A stretch of 64,000 nt of DNA from Clostridium caldaquaticum (GTDB taxonomy: Bacteria > Bacillota > Clostridia > Clostridiales > Clostridiaceae): positions 1 to 64,000 of the forward strand of contig NZ_JAMSKT010000002.1 of assembly GCF_023806125.1 (NCBI RefSeq). Reading direction: 5' to 3'. Positions 52,701 to 61,330 of this stretch are shown one piece after another. The notes below the pieces were generated by a model that did not search any database, was not told the origin of the DNA, and saw nothing but the letters and a program-made list of their open reading frames with translations. Each line of letters starts with the position of its first letter. The stretch's first letter is position 1. A program made the position numbers and the translations under genes.

Positions 52701-55325
52701 ATGAAGATAGTAGATATTAACATTTTTGAAGGGAGAAATATATATTCCCATAAAAAATGTATAAGAATGGATTTGGATTTAGAAGGTTATTGTGAAACTC
52801 CAAGCAATAAAATAGAAGGTTTTAATGAAAGATTGGTAAAACTACTGCCTGAGTTAAAAAAGCATAGATGTGGTATAGATGAAGAAAGGGGTTTCTTAAA
52901 TAGGCTTAAGGAAGGAACATATCTGGCACATATATGTGAACACACAATTATTGCTCTTCAAAATATGATAGGTATAGAGGTTTCCTATGGAAAAGCTAGA
53001 GAAATTAAAGGAGACAGGTACTATATAATATATCAGTACGAATATAAAAATACTGCTTTGGAAGCAGGCAGATTAGCTGTAGATATAATAAATACTTTTG
53101 TTAGAGGAAATAATTTTGAGTTTAAGTCTAGATATGAAAATTTGAAAGAAATATATGCCAATGAACAGTTAGGACCAAGTACTCTCGCCATATGCAGCGA
53201 AGCTAAAAAAAGAGGTATTCCAGTGCTGAGGGTAGGAGAAAAAAGTGTATTTCAGTTAGGTTACGGCAAGTATGGAAAGATGATAGAAGCAACTATATGC
53301 AGTGATACTAGTGCTCTATCAGTGGATGTTTCCTGTGATAAACTTTTGACAAAGGAAATTCTCATAAATCAATGTATTCCAGTAGCAGCTGGTGGAAAAG
53401 TAATAAATTCTTTAGATCTTTTTCTTAAAGCTAAAAATATAGGATATCCTGTAGTAATAAAACCGCGCTACGGAAATCAAGGTAAAGGCGTATTTGTGAA
53501 TATTAAAGATGAAAAACAGGCCTTGGAAGCTTATAATATATTAAGTAAAAATTTTGAAGATATAATAATAGAAAAATATATAATAGGCAGGGATTATAGG
53601 GTTTGCGTAGTAGATGGAGAAGTAATAGCTGTTGCTGAAAGAATACCGCCCTATGTAGTTGGTGACGGAATAAGTACTGTAAGAAGTCTTATAAATAAGC
53701 TTAATAAAGATGATAGACGAGGAAAAGGACACGAAAAACCTTTGACTAAGGTGAAATTAGATGAAGCTTTAAGTGCTTATATAGCAAAAAATGGTTATAA
53801 TTTAAATTCTGTTCTACCGAAAGGTGTAAAACTTATACTTAGGGAAAATGCAAATCTTTCAACTGGCGGCATAGCTATAGATTGTACAGATGAAATTTGT
53901 GTTGAAAATATAGATATATGTAAAAGAGCAGCCAAAGCTATTGGACTTAATGTATGTGGAATTGACATATGTTGCAGTGATATAAGTGTTCCATTAACTA
54001 AAGATGGAGCTATTATTGAAGTTAATGCAGCTCCAGGTATAAGAATGCATCATTATCCTTTTAAGGGTGAAAGCCGAAATGTTGCAGCAGCCATTGTTGA
54101 TATGATGTTTAAAAATGGAAAAAACAGCATACCACTAGTAGCTGTAACAGGTACTAATGGAAAAACTACTACAACAAGGCTTATTGCACATACACTTTCA
54201 CTTGCAGGGCATAATGTGGGCATGACTACTACAGGAGGAATATATATAAACAATAAGTGTATAGATAAAGGCGATACTACAGGGTACAGCAGTGCAATGA
54301 CACTTTTGATGAACAAAGAAATAGATGCTGCAGTTCTGGAAACTGCAAGAGGCGGTATAATAAGGAAAGGTCTTGCTTATGATTTGGCTGATGTAGGAGT
54401 TATTACAAATATCACTAACGATCATTTAGGTTTAGATGGAATAGATACACTTGAAGATTTAGCTTATGTTAAGTCTCTTGTTGCAGAAGCAGTTAAAGAT
54501 GATGGTTATGCTGTAATAAATGCAGATGATGAAATGAGCATTACTATAGTTGATAGAATAAAGAGCAAAATAATATTCTTTTCAAAATATAAAAATAATA
54601 AGCTTTTGCAGAAACATCTTAATAGTGGAGGCTATGGTGTGTATTGTGATGATAAATTTATATTTATAGAAAAGGAGGGAATTGCTACTCCTTTAATAAA
54701 AATAGATAATATAGGAATTACTATAAAGGGTAAGCTTAAATTTAATGTTGAAAATTCTATGGCAGCTTGTGCAGCCTTAGTTGGATTAGGAGTAGATTAT
54801 TCGATAATCAGAAAAGGTTTAAAGACATTTACAAGCAGTGAAGAACAAAATCCAGGAAGATTCAACATGTATAATATAAATGGAGCAACAGTTATACTTG
54901 ATTATGGACATAATATAGAAGGTTATAAAGCTGTACTTGAAGGAGCTAAAACTATAAAGCATAAGAGGTTTATAGGAATAATAGGGGTTCCAGGAGACAG
55001 GCTTGACAGCAATATACTTCAAGTTGGGAAAATTGCTGGTGCACATTTTGATTATATATATATAAAAGAAGATGAGGATAAAAGAGGAAGAAAGCCTATG
55101 GAAGTGGCAAAAATTTTAGAAAAGGGAGTGCTATCTTCTAAATTTAATCCGAAAAATATTGAAATAATATTAAATGAAGCTGAAGCATTAAATAAAGCAA
55201 TAGAAAGCTCAAGACCAGGAGATCTTATAATAATTTTCTTTGAAAAGTATGAACCTCTGGTAGACTTAGTAAGGGAAAAGATAAGATGTGAAACCGAAGA
55301 ACTTAAAATTTTATCCATGGTATAG
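52701..55325 (+). CDS. cphA: Cyanophycin synthetase
   Basis: The 874-residue enzyme polymerises aspartate and arginine into multi-L-arginyl-poly-L-aspartate using ATP. The domain order is an N-terminal CphA domain (1-160), an ATP-grasp domain (about 220-480: VIKPRYGNQGKGVF near residue 253 and IIEVNAAPGIRMHHYP), and a Mur-ligase-like domain (480-874: VTGTNGKTTTTRLIAHTL near 482, ITNDHLG, DYGHNIEGY). All three catalytic units look intact. The GGAGG site is about 15 bases from the ATG, longer than usual, so translation may rely on coupling with cphB. Clostridial cyanophycin genes have been tied to sporulation in C. perfringens, to my knowledge. Confidence 0.96.
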   Translation: MKIVDINIFEGRNIYSHKKCIRMDLDLEGYCETPSNKIEGFNERLVKLLPELKKHRCGIDEERGFLNRLKEGTYLAHICEHTIIALQNMIGIEVSYGKAREIKGDRYYIIYQYEYKNTALEAGRLAVDIINTFVRGNNFEFKSRYENLKEIYANEQLGPSTLAICSEAKKRGIPVLRVGEKSVFQLGYGKYGKMIEATICSDTSALSVDVSCDKLLTKEILINQCIPVAAGGKVINSLDLFLKAKNIGYPVVIKPRYGNQGKGVFVNIKDEKQALEAYNILSKNFEDIIIEKYIIGRDYRVCVVDGEVIAVAERIPPYVVGDGISTVRSLINKLNKDDRRGKGHEKPLTKVKLDEALSAYIAKNGYNLNSVLPKGVKLILRENANLSTGGIAIDCTDEICVENIDICKRAAKAIGLNVCGIDICCSDISVPLTKDGAIIEVNAAPGIRMHHYPFKGESRNVAAAIVDMMFKNGKNSIPLVAVTGTNGKTTTTRLIAHTLSLAGHNVGMTTTGGIYINNKCIDKGDTTGYSSAMTLLMNKEIDAAVLETARGGIIRKGLAYDLADVGVITNITNDHLGLDGIDTLEDLAYVKSLVAEAVKDDGYAVINADDEMSITIVDRIKSKIIFFSKYKNNKLLQKHLNSGGYGVYCDDKFIFIEKEGIATPLIKIDNIGITIKGKLKFNVENSMAACAALVGLGVDYSIIRKGLKTFTSSEEQNPGRFNMYNINGATVILDYGHNIEGYKAVLEGAKTIKHKRFIGIIGVPGDRLDSNILQVGKIAGAHFDYIYIKEDEDKRGRKPMEVAKILEKGVLSSKFNPKNIEIILNEAEALNKAIESSRPGDLIIIFFEKYEPLVDLVREKIRCETEELKILSMV

Positions 55326-55337
55326 ATTTCGTAAAGT

Positions 55338-55371
55338 AAAGCTGGAAAAAATATTCTGGCTTTATTTTTTT
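55338..55371 (+). terminator. Intrinsic terminator after cphA
   Basis: AAAGCTGGAA (55338-55347) pairs with TTCTGGCTTT (55354-55363), two wobble pairs, followed by ATTTTTTTT. Confidence 0.85.
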
Positions 55372-55460
55372 TGTTGTAATATACTATATAGGTATGTATA
55401 TTTTGTGCTGTTGAGTATAGGCATAAATATATTTAAACTATTATGGAAGGAAGTACTAAT

Positions 55461-56303
55461 ATGCTGCTAAAAGCTTATGCTAAAATAAATATATCTCTTG
55501 ATGCAGTTGGAAAAAGAGAAGACGGATATCATTTGCTCAAAATGATTATGCAGACCATTGAATTATATGATTTGATAACTATAAATAAAACAAAAGAAGG
55601 CATAAAATTAGTTTCTAATAAGCCTTATATTCCTACAGATGAAAGAAACCTGGGATATAAAGCTGCTAAGCTTTTTATGGATACTTATAATATTCAAGGC
55701 GGAGTAGATATAAATATAAAGAAAAATATACCCGTTGCCGCAGGGCTTGCAGGAGGAAGTGCAGATGCTGCTGCAGTTTTAAAAGGAATGAGAAGTTTAT
55801 ATGAAGTTAACGCAAGTGATGAAGAATTAATAAATTTAGGACTGAAAATCGGGGCTGATGTACCTTTTTGTCTAGTAGGAGGAACAGCATTATGTGAGGG
55901 TATTGGTGAAAAAGTTACTCCTCTTCCAAGTTTTAAAAATCATATTTTGATTGTTGTAAAGCCTTCTTTTGGTGTGTCTACTAAAGAAGTTTATCAAAAC
56001 TTAGATTTAAGCAGAGTATATAAGCATCCAGATACAGAAGCAATTATACAGGCTGTAGAAAACAATGATTTAAGACAGGTATGCAGCCTTATGAAAAATG
56101 TATTGGAAAATGTAACACTTAGAAAACATAATATATTAAGAGAAATAAAAAACGATATGATAAAAATGGGAGCTGTAGGTTCAATGATGAGTGGAAGCGG
56201 ACCAACGGTGTTTGGCTTCTTTGAAGATATGTTTAGAGCTATGCAGTGTTATGAAAAATTTAAAACTAAATATAATGAAGTTTTTATAACAAGAACGATT
56301 TGA
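55461..56303 (+). CDS. ispE: 4-diphosphocytidyl-2-C-methyl-D-erythritol kinase
   Basis: The 280-residue GHMP kinase phosphorylates CDP-methylerythritol in the MEP isoprenoid pathway. Motifs: KAYAKINISLDAVGKREDGYHLL, the ATP-binding IPVAAGLAGGSADAAAVL, and the C-terminal GSMMSGSGPTVFG. A frame opens at 55443, but AAGGAAG lies inside it and the ATG at 55461 is correctly spaced. It has its own terminator. In many Firmicutes ispE lies next to sporulation or purine-regulator genes, as here. Confidence 0.95.
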   Translation: MLLKAYAKINISLDAVGKREDGYHLLKMIMQTIELYDLITINKTKEGIKLVSNKPYIPTDERNLGYKAAKLFMDTYNIQGGVDINIKKNIPVAAGLAGGSADAAAVLKGMRSLYEVNASDEELINLGLKIGADVPFCLVGGTALCEGIGEKVTPLPSFKNHILIVVKPSFGVSTKEVYQNLDLSRVYKHPDTEAIIQAVENNDLRQVCSLMKNVLENVTLRKHNILREIKNDMIKMGAVGSMMSGSGPTVFGFFEDMFRAMQCYEKFKTKYNEVFITRTI

Positions 56304-56330
56304 TATTAAGTTTTGTTATTTAATATATTT

Positions 56331-56380
56331 GGCATGCAGTACTAAGATTTTGATTTTAGTAACAGCATGCCTTTGTTTTT
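56331..56380 (+). terminator. Intrinsic terminator of ispE
   Basis: GGCATGC (56331-56337) and GCATGCC (56365-56371) enclose a second TACTAA/TTAGTA stem; followed by TTTGTTTTT. Confidence 0.85.
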
Positions 56381-56438
56381 ATAGGTGCATATTTTAGCTG
56401 TTTACAGCGAAAAATATTTTATACTGGGAGGGATTTTA

Positions 56439-56630
56439 ATGCTCATTATAGGTTTATTTACTAAATACTTTTTACTTCTTATGCTAATTCAAGGATTCAT
56501 AGTGGGTTTTGTAGATGCAGCAGGCTTTAAAAGAAATGGTATGATGGATACTTATAAAAAAGCAAGATTTTTAGGAATAGGGTCTATAGTTTTAGGTTTT
56601 ATTTTATATTTTTTAAGAATGAGAATGTAG
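56439..56630 (+). CDS. Small two-helix membrane protein
   Basis: A 63-residue protein with hydrophobic segments at about residues 1-24 and 44-60 and a polar, positively charged middle (FKRNGMMDTYKKARF). A frame opens at 56385, but GGGAGGG at 56426-56432 points to ATG 56439. I do not recognise a family. It lies between ispE's terminator and the gerK-type operon (34 bases before gerKA) and may be its first gene. Small proteins with a role in germinant receptors (GerD-like or GerXD-like) are known, but there is no sequence evidence for that here. Confidence 0.6.
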   Translation: MLIIGLFTKYFLLLMLIQGFIVGFVDAAGFKRNGMMDTYKKARFLGIGSIVLGFILYFLRMRM

Positions 56631-56664
56631 ACTGGCAATATATTATGTGGAGGAAGTGATAGCT

Positions 56665-58125
56665 TTGAAGGAAATAATTAGAGATTTAATAACTCCAAGG
56701 GTGGATGAGAATATTGCTTATTTAAAAGAGCTTTTTAAGGATAATGCTGATATAGTGTATAGAGAGTTTAATATAGCTGAATGGAAAGCTGCAATTGTAT
56801 ACATAGACGGTATGGCAGATAAGATACTTATTAATAATTTTGTGCTTGAGTCATTAATGCTTAAAAGTGAAAGAGTAGAAAATGTTATGCAGGTTAAAGA
56901 TAATCTTTTAACCGTTTCTGACATGAAAGAAGAGCTTAAACTCAGTGATGCAGTAAATGGTATGCTCTCTGGAGAAACTTTGATGTTTGTTGATGGAATT
57001 CCAGCGGTGTATGTTATAGCTACTCGTTTCTGGCCTGCAAGAGGGGTCTCTGAACCGTCTGGTGAGACAGTAATAAGAGGCGGCAGAGATGGTTTTACTG
57101 AAACTATTAGATTTAATACTGCTCTTATCAGGAGAAGAATAAGAGATACAAGACTTAAAATTACACCTAAGTCTGTAGGGGTAAGGTCAAAAACTGATGT
57201 ATCAATTATATATATTGATGATATAGTTAATAAAGATGTTTTAAAACGGGTTGAGGAGAGAATAGAGTCTATAAATATAGATGCAATATTAGATAGCGGA
57301 TACGTAGAGCAAATGATAGAAGATAATAAATGGTCCCCTTTTCCACAGATGCAAAGTACAGAAAGACCTGACGTAGTAGCAGCAGCACTTTATGAAGGAA
57401 GAGTTGCTATACTTGTAGATAATTCTCCTTTTGTAATAATAGTACCTGCTACACTTCCAAGTCTTTTTCAAACACCAGATGATTATTATCAAAGATGGAT
57501 TAACTCGTCTATGCTTAGGATAATAAGATTTTTTGCTATTTTTACAGGAATGATTTTACCGTCATTATATGTAGCTGTTACTTCTTTTCATACTTCAATA
57601 ATACCTACAAAGTTTGCATATTCTATAGCAGCTTCAAGAGAGGGAGTTCCATTTCCAGCTTTTGTAGAAACTATTATAATGGAGATAGCTATGGCGTTCC
57701 TTATAGAAGCTGTAGTAAGACTTCCAAAGGCTATCGGTTCTACAATAGGTATAGTAGGCGGTCTTATTATAGGTCAGGCAGCTGTAAGTGCAGGCATTGT
57801 AAGTCCTATAATGATAATTATAATTTCTGTAACTGCAATATCAAGCTTTATAACTCCTAACTATGAGGTAAGTTCTGCTTTTAGATTAGCTAGATTTTTG
57901 CTTATTATTGCAGCTTCTATTATAGGTTTATATGGAATTGCTCTTGGATTAATAATAATTCTAATTCATCTAGTTAAACTTAAAAGTTTTGGAATACCTT
58001 ATTTATCTCCATTAGTACATCCACATAAAAAAGACTTTAAAGATATGTTCATAAGAGCCCCTTTCAGAACTTTTAAAAATAGACCAGAATATATTGAACC
58101 AGAGGATAAGATAAGACAGAGCTAA
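56665..58125 (+). CDS. gerKA: Spore germination receptor A subunit (GerA family)
   Basis: A 486-residue inner-membrane protein of the germinant receptor. The large hydrophilic N-terminal domain (1-280) contains ETVIRGGRDGFTETIRFNTALIRRRIRD (parts: ETVIRGGRDGFTE, NTALIRRRIRD) and RPDVVAAALYEGRVAILVDNSPFVI, followed by about five transmembrane helices (290-440). The frame opens with GTG 56647 but GGAGG at 56649-56653 makes TTG 56665 the better start. The A-B-C subunit order is kept with the next two genes. The gerK name follows usual clostridial practice for a tricistronic receptor; the germinant is unknown. Confidence 0.9.
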   Translation: MKEIIRDLITPRVDENIAYLKELFKDNADIVYREFNIAEWKAAIVYIDGMADKILINNFVLESLMLKSERVENVMQVKDNLLTVSDMKEELKLSDAVNGMLSGETLMFVDGIPAVYVIATRFWPARGVSEPSGETVIRGGRDGFTETIRFNTALIRRRIRDTRLKITPKSVGVRSKTDVSIIYIDDIVNKDVLKRVEERIESINIDAILDSGYVEQMIEDNKWSPFPQMQSTERPDVVAAALYEGRVAILVDNSPFVIIVPATLPSLFQTPDDYYQRWINSSMLRIIRFFAIFTGMILPSLYVAVTSFHTSIIPTKFAYSIAASREGVPFPAFVETIIMEIAMAFLIEAVVRLPKAIGSTIGIVGGLIIGQAAVSAGIVSPIMIIIISVTAISSFITPNYEVSSAFRLARFLLIIAASIIGLYGIALGLIIILIHLVKLKSFGIPYLSPLVHPHKKDFKDMFIRAPFRTFKNRPEYIEPEDKIRQS

Positions 58126-58171
58126 GTTTTTTTAAGCTGCAGAGCTCATCTAGAATGGAGGAATCCAGAGT

Positions 58172-59269
58172 ATGAATAATAAAGGATTTGTAAGTAAATA
58201 CGGACTTTTTGCTACTATTGTTGTTTCTGTAGTTGGAGTGGGGATTTTTTCATATCCAAGCAGTATGGCAAAAGTGATAGGAACTGACGGATGGTTTGTA
58301 ACAATAATTGCAGGAGCAATAGTTTTTTTTCTTTTAAGTCTAATATATAGAGTTGTTTTAAAGAATAATTATAATACCTTCTATAATATGTTGGAAAATA
58401 ATTTAGGGAAAATTGCAAGTAAAGTTTTTGCTTTTATACTTTGTGTTTATTTAATAACACTTGTAGCTTTTGGAATGAGAATTTTTTCGGAAGTAACAAA
58501 AATGTATCTGCTTGAACAGACACCTACTGAGTTTATACTTTTAGTTATGATTTTAACAGGCATTTATCTTGTGAGAAGTGAGGTTTCTGCACTAGTAAAG
58601 TTTAATGAAATAGCATTAGCAGCCATGTTTATACCTGTAATAATAATACTTGCATTTGCAACAAGAGGAGGAAAGCTTACTAATGTACTTCCGCTTTTAC
58701 AATCTAAGCCAGATGAATATATAAGAGGCTTAGTATCTGCTACTTATGCTTTTGCAGGCTTTGAAATAGCTTATTTAATTCTTCCTTTTATGAAGGATAA
58801 AGATGGAATAAGAAAAACTCTTTTTAAAAGTACGTTATTTATAACTTTTTTTTACGTTGTAGTTACAATACTTTCTCTAATGTTTTTTACTAAAGAATAC
58901 ACACAGAATTTAATATGGCCTACAATAAATCTTATTAGATCTGTTATGATACCAGGGGCATTTATTGAAAGATGGGAAGGAATAGTTATGTTCTTGTGGG
59001 TGCTTTATTATTTTACTACTTTTGTAAATTTATATTATTTTTCTGGAGATATAATAAAAGAAGCTTTCAACCTTCATGATATAAAGCTTTCTTCTTTAAT
59101 ACTTGCACCTGTAATATATATAGTTGCATTATATCCTCAGAACATAGCAGAGCTTTATTATACTTCAGATAAAATAACTCCCATAATGTCCATATTCAGC
59201 TATATAGTATTACCCCTGATTTTGTTAATATCAAGAGGTTCAAAAGAAAGGGGGAAGAAAAAAAAGTGA
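58172..59269 (+). CDS. gerKB: Spore germination receptor B subunit (GerAB-like)
   Basis: A 365-residue protein with ten predicted transmembrane helices, of the endospore germination permease family related to amino-acid/polyamine transporters. It opens with VVSVVGVGIFSYPSSMAKVIGTDGW, and has NEIALAAMFIPVIIILAF and VSATYAFAGFEIAYLILPFMKDK (parts quoted). B subunits are thought to bind the germinant. The last bases overlap the gerKC start by 4 bases, so the three subunits are co-translated. No sporulation-type promoter was recognised just upstream of the operon. Confidence 0.9.
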   Translation: MNNKGFVSKYGLFATIVVSVVGVGIFSYPSSMAKVIGTDGWFVTIIAGAIVFFLLSLIYRVVLKNNYNTFYNMLENNLGKIASKVFAFILCVYLITLVAFGMRIFSEVTKMYLLEQTPTEFILLVMILTGIYLVRSEVSALVKFNEIALAAMFIPVIIILAFATRGGKLTNVLPLLQSKPDEYIRGLVSATYAFAGFEIAYLILPFMKDKDGIRKTLFKSTLFITFFYVVVTILSLMFFTKEYTQNLIWPTINLIRSVMIPGAFIERWEGIVMFLWVLYYFTTFVNLYYFSGDIIKEAFNLHDIKLSSLILAPVIYIVALYPQNIAELYYTSDKITPIMSIFSYIVLPLILLISRGSKERGKKKK

Positions 59270-60444
59270 AGATCAAGAGAATATTTTTAATAATTTTATG
59301 CTGTTTGTTTTTAAGTGGGTGCTGGGATAAAATTGAAATAGATAGAAAAATATTTGTATCAGTAATTGGAATTGATCTTGGTAAAGATGCAGGCAAGAAT
59401 GAAGAAGCTAAAAAAATTAAGCCTGATGAACCTTTTCATGAGAGAATACAGCAACATAAGCTTAATATAACTTATGGATTTCCAGATATAAGTGAGTTAG
59501 GTCCAGGTAAAAGCGGTACTGCTAAGGCTCAATTTATAAATATAGATGCTTTTTCTATGGAAGATGGAATATTGCAGGCTACAGCAAAGAGCAGCAGAAA
59601 TATTCATATAGGACAAACAAAACTTTTAATGATAAGCAGTGAACTTTTGGAAAATCCAGATATTTTTAAAGAGATAATTGATTATTTCGAAAGACATCCA
59701 AATATAAATATGATGATGAATGTTGTAGTTGCGGAAGGTAAGACTGAAGATTATTTTAAATATAAAATACCAATGGAGAAAAATATAGAATATTACTTAA
59801 GCGGGCTTATGGAAAGCAGCAAAAGAAATGCCAGTATACTTCCTGTAACTCTTAGTGAAATGTTAGTGCTTCTTAATAAAAATGGTAATGCTATTGTTCC
59901 TAAGATTAGTATTAATAAGGAAAAAAATGATGTAAGTCTTTCAGGTATGGCAGTGATTAAAAACTTTGCTTTAAAAGGGTATTTAACTCCTATTGAGGTT
60001 GCCGATTTGGAGATAATGAGAGGTAAAGTCAAGGGGGGTAAGAGGGTTATTTACAGAGATGGACACCCTATAGATGTAAGTATTGAGGATATTGACAGGG
60101 AGATTAAAGTAGATGGTGATAAAAACAAGCTTCAATTTAATATAGATATCAGACTCGAAAGTCAGCTTAGAGGATATTATAAGGGTGTGGAGGTGTTTTC
60201 TAAGGAGCAGTTAGACTCACTAGAAAGTGATTTCAGTAAATCCATTAGTGAAGAATGTAATGTAATAGCTAAAATGCTTCAAAAAGAATTTTCTGTAGAC
60301 CCTATAGGTCTTAAAGAGTATGTTGAACAGCATAAACCGGTTTTATGGAGAGAGATTAAGGATAACTGGGATAAAGTTTATAATGATGCAGATATAAAAG
60401 TAAGTGTAAATATGAAGATTAGAAGAATAGGAGTAAGCAGATAA
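59266..60444 (+). CDS. gerKC: Spore germination receptor C subunit lipoprotein (GerAC-like)
   Basis: A 392-residue protein with signal peptide and lipobox (ILCCLFLSGCWDKIEID; lipidated Cys near residue 19), matching GerAC-type C subunits, which start with CWD-x-x-E. The later region (GMAVIKNFALKGYLTPIEVADLEIMRGKVKGG, quoted in part GYLTPIEVADLEIMRG) and the C-terminal helical segment are family features. It starts with a GTG overlapping the gerKB stop (GTGA), with GGGGGAAG upstream. It has an extra charged insert near residue 45 (KDAGKNEEAKKIKPDEPFHERI). It is anchored on the outer face of the spore inner membrane. Confidence 0.9.
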   Translation: MKIKRIFLIILCCLFLSGCWDKIEIDRKIFVSVIGIDLGKDAGKNEEAKKIKPDEPFHERIQQHKLNITYGFPDISELGPGKSGTAKAQFINIDAFSMEDGILQATAKSSRNIHIGQTKLLMISSELLENPDIFKEIIDYFERHPNINMMMNVVVAEGKTEDYFKYKIPMEKNIEYYLSGLMESSKRNASILPVTLSEMLVLLNKNGNAIVPKISINKEKNDVSLSGMAVIKNFALKGYLTPIEVADLEIMRGKVKGGKRVIYRDGHPIDVSIEDIDREIKVDGDKNKLQFNIDIRLESQLRGYYKGVEVFSKEQLDSLESDFSKSISEECNVIAKMLQKEFSVDPIGLKEYVEQHKPVLWREIKDNWDKVYNDADIKVSVNMKIRRIGVSR

Positions 60445-60460
60445 ATTTGTAAAATTATAT

Positions 60461-60489
60461 GTATAAATGGTAAAAATATGGTAATAATA
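60461..60489 (+). promoter_or_regulatory. Sigma-F promoter of spoIIR
   Basis: GTATA (60461-60465) fits the -35 GYWTA and GGTAATAATA (60480-60489) fits the -10 GGNRANANTR at every defined position; the spacer is 14. It lies 37 bases before spoIIR, which is sigma-F controlled in studied sporeformers. Confidence 0.8.
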
Positions 60490-60526
60490 CTAGACAAGTT
60501 AAAATATGGGAAAACGGGGGAGAAAA

Positions 60527-61204
60527 ATGAAAAAAATATTTTTAACAATAGTTTGTCTAGGTATTATATTTATAACATTTATTAATGTTTCTACTGTAAA
60601 AGGAAACAGCATTAATGATACTTCTGTTTCGGAATCAATTGAAAAAAAGCTTATAAGGTTTCATGTTATAGCTAATAGTGATACTGTGGAAGATCAGGCT
60701 TTAAAGCTTAAAGTAAGAGATAAGGTTTTACAATATATATCACCAAAGCTAAAGAATTCTAAGAGTATCGATGAATCAAGAAAAATAATAAAAGACAATA
60801 GTGAAACTATAAAAAAGCTTGCAGAAAAAGTAATTAAGGAAAATGGATATAAGTATAGTGTTGAAACGAAATTATCTAAGGAAAAGTTTCCTGTTAAAAC
60901 TTATGGAAACATAACACTGCCACAAGGTGAATATGAAGCTTTTAAAATAATAATAGGAAACGGCAGTGGACAAAATTGGTGGTGTGTTATGTTTCCGCCC
61001 CTTTGCTTTATTGATATAACAAAGGGAGAGGTATCCTATAAAGAAACAGAAGAAGCTATGAAAAAAGTACTTTCTGAAAAAGAATATGAAGCAGTTGATA
61101 ATACTTTAGAAGGTAAAGAAGAAAAAAAAGCAGAAACGAATGAAAATAAAATAATCATAAAGTTTAAGATTGTTGAAATAATTAAAGATTTGTTTAAGAA
61201 ATAA
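60527..61204 (+). CDS. spoIIR: Stage II sporulation protein R
   Basis: A 225-residue secreted protein made in the forespore, which triggers SpoIIGA to process pro-sigma-E in the mother cell. It has an N-terminal hydrophobic signal segment (IFLTIVCLGIIFITFI), then IEKKLIRFHVIANSDTVEDQALKLKVRDKVL (quoted in part RFHVIANSDT), a hallmark of SpoIIR, and GQNWWCVMFPPLCFID. A frame opens at 60506, but GGGGGAG points to ATG 60527. A near-perfect sigma-F promoter precedes it and a terminator follows. The C-terminal 35 residues are Lys/Glu-rich. Confidence 0.94.
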   Translation: MKKIFLTIVCLGIIFITFINVSTVKGNSINDTSVSESIEKKLIRFHVIANSDTVEDQALKLKVRDKVLQYISPKLKNSKSIDESRKIIKDNSETIKKLAEKVIKENGYKYSVETKLSKEKFPVKTYGNITLPQGEYEAFKIIIGNGSGQNWWCVMFPPLCFIDITKGEVSYKETEEAMKKVLSEKEYEAVDNTLEGKEEKKAETNENKIIIKFKIVEIIKDLFKK

Positions 61205-61209
61205 TGAGA

Positions 61210-61234
61210 CTCAGCAGAATTTGCTGGGTTTTTA
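61210..61234 (+). terminator. Intrinsic terminator of spoIIR
   Basis: CTCAGCA (61210-61216) pairs with TGCTGGG (61222-61228), followed by five T. Confidence 0.8.
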
Positions 61235-61264
61235 TTGTATTTGTTAGTTTTTTATAAATTTAAT

Positions 61265-61294
61265 TGAATAATATAAAGGTAACTACAAATACTA
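61265..61294 (+). promoter_or_regulatory. Candidate sigma-G promoter of ypeB
   Basis: TGAATA (61265-61270) is a consensus sigma-G -35 (TGMATA); AATACTA (61288-61294) differs at one position from CATNMTA, with a 17-base spacer. It ends 36 bases before ypeB, a forespore gene in Bacillus. Confidence 0.6.
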
Positions 61295-61330
61295 TGTAAA
61301 GAAAATTATGGCCGGCGTGGAGGGATACTC

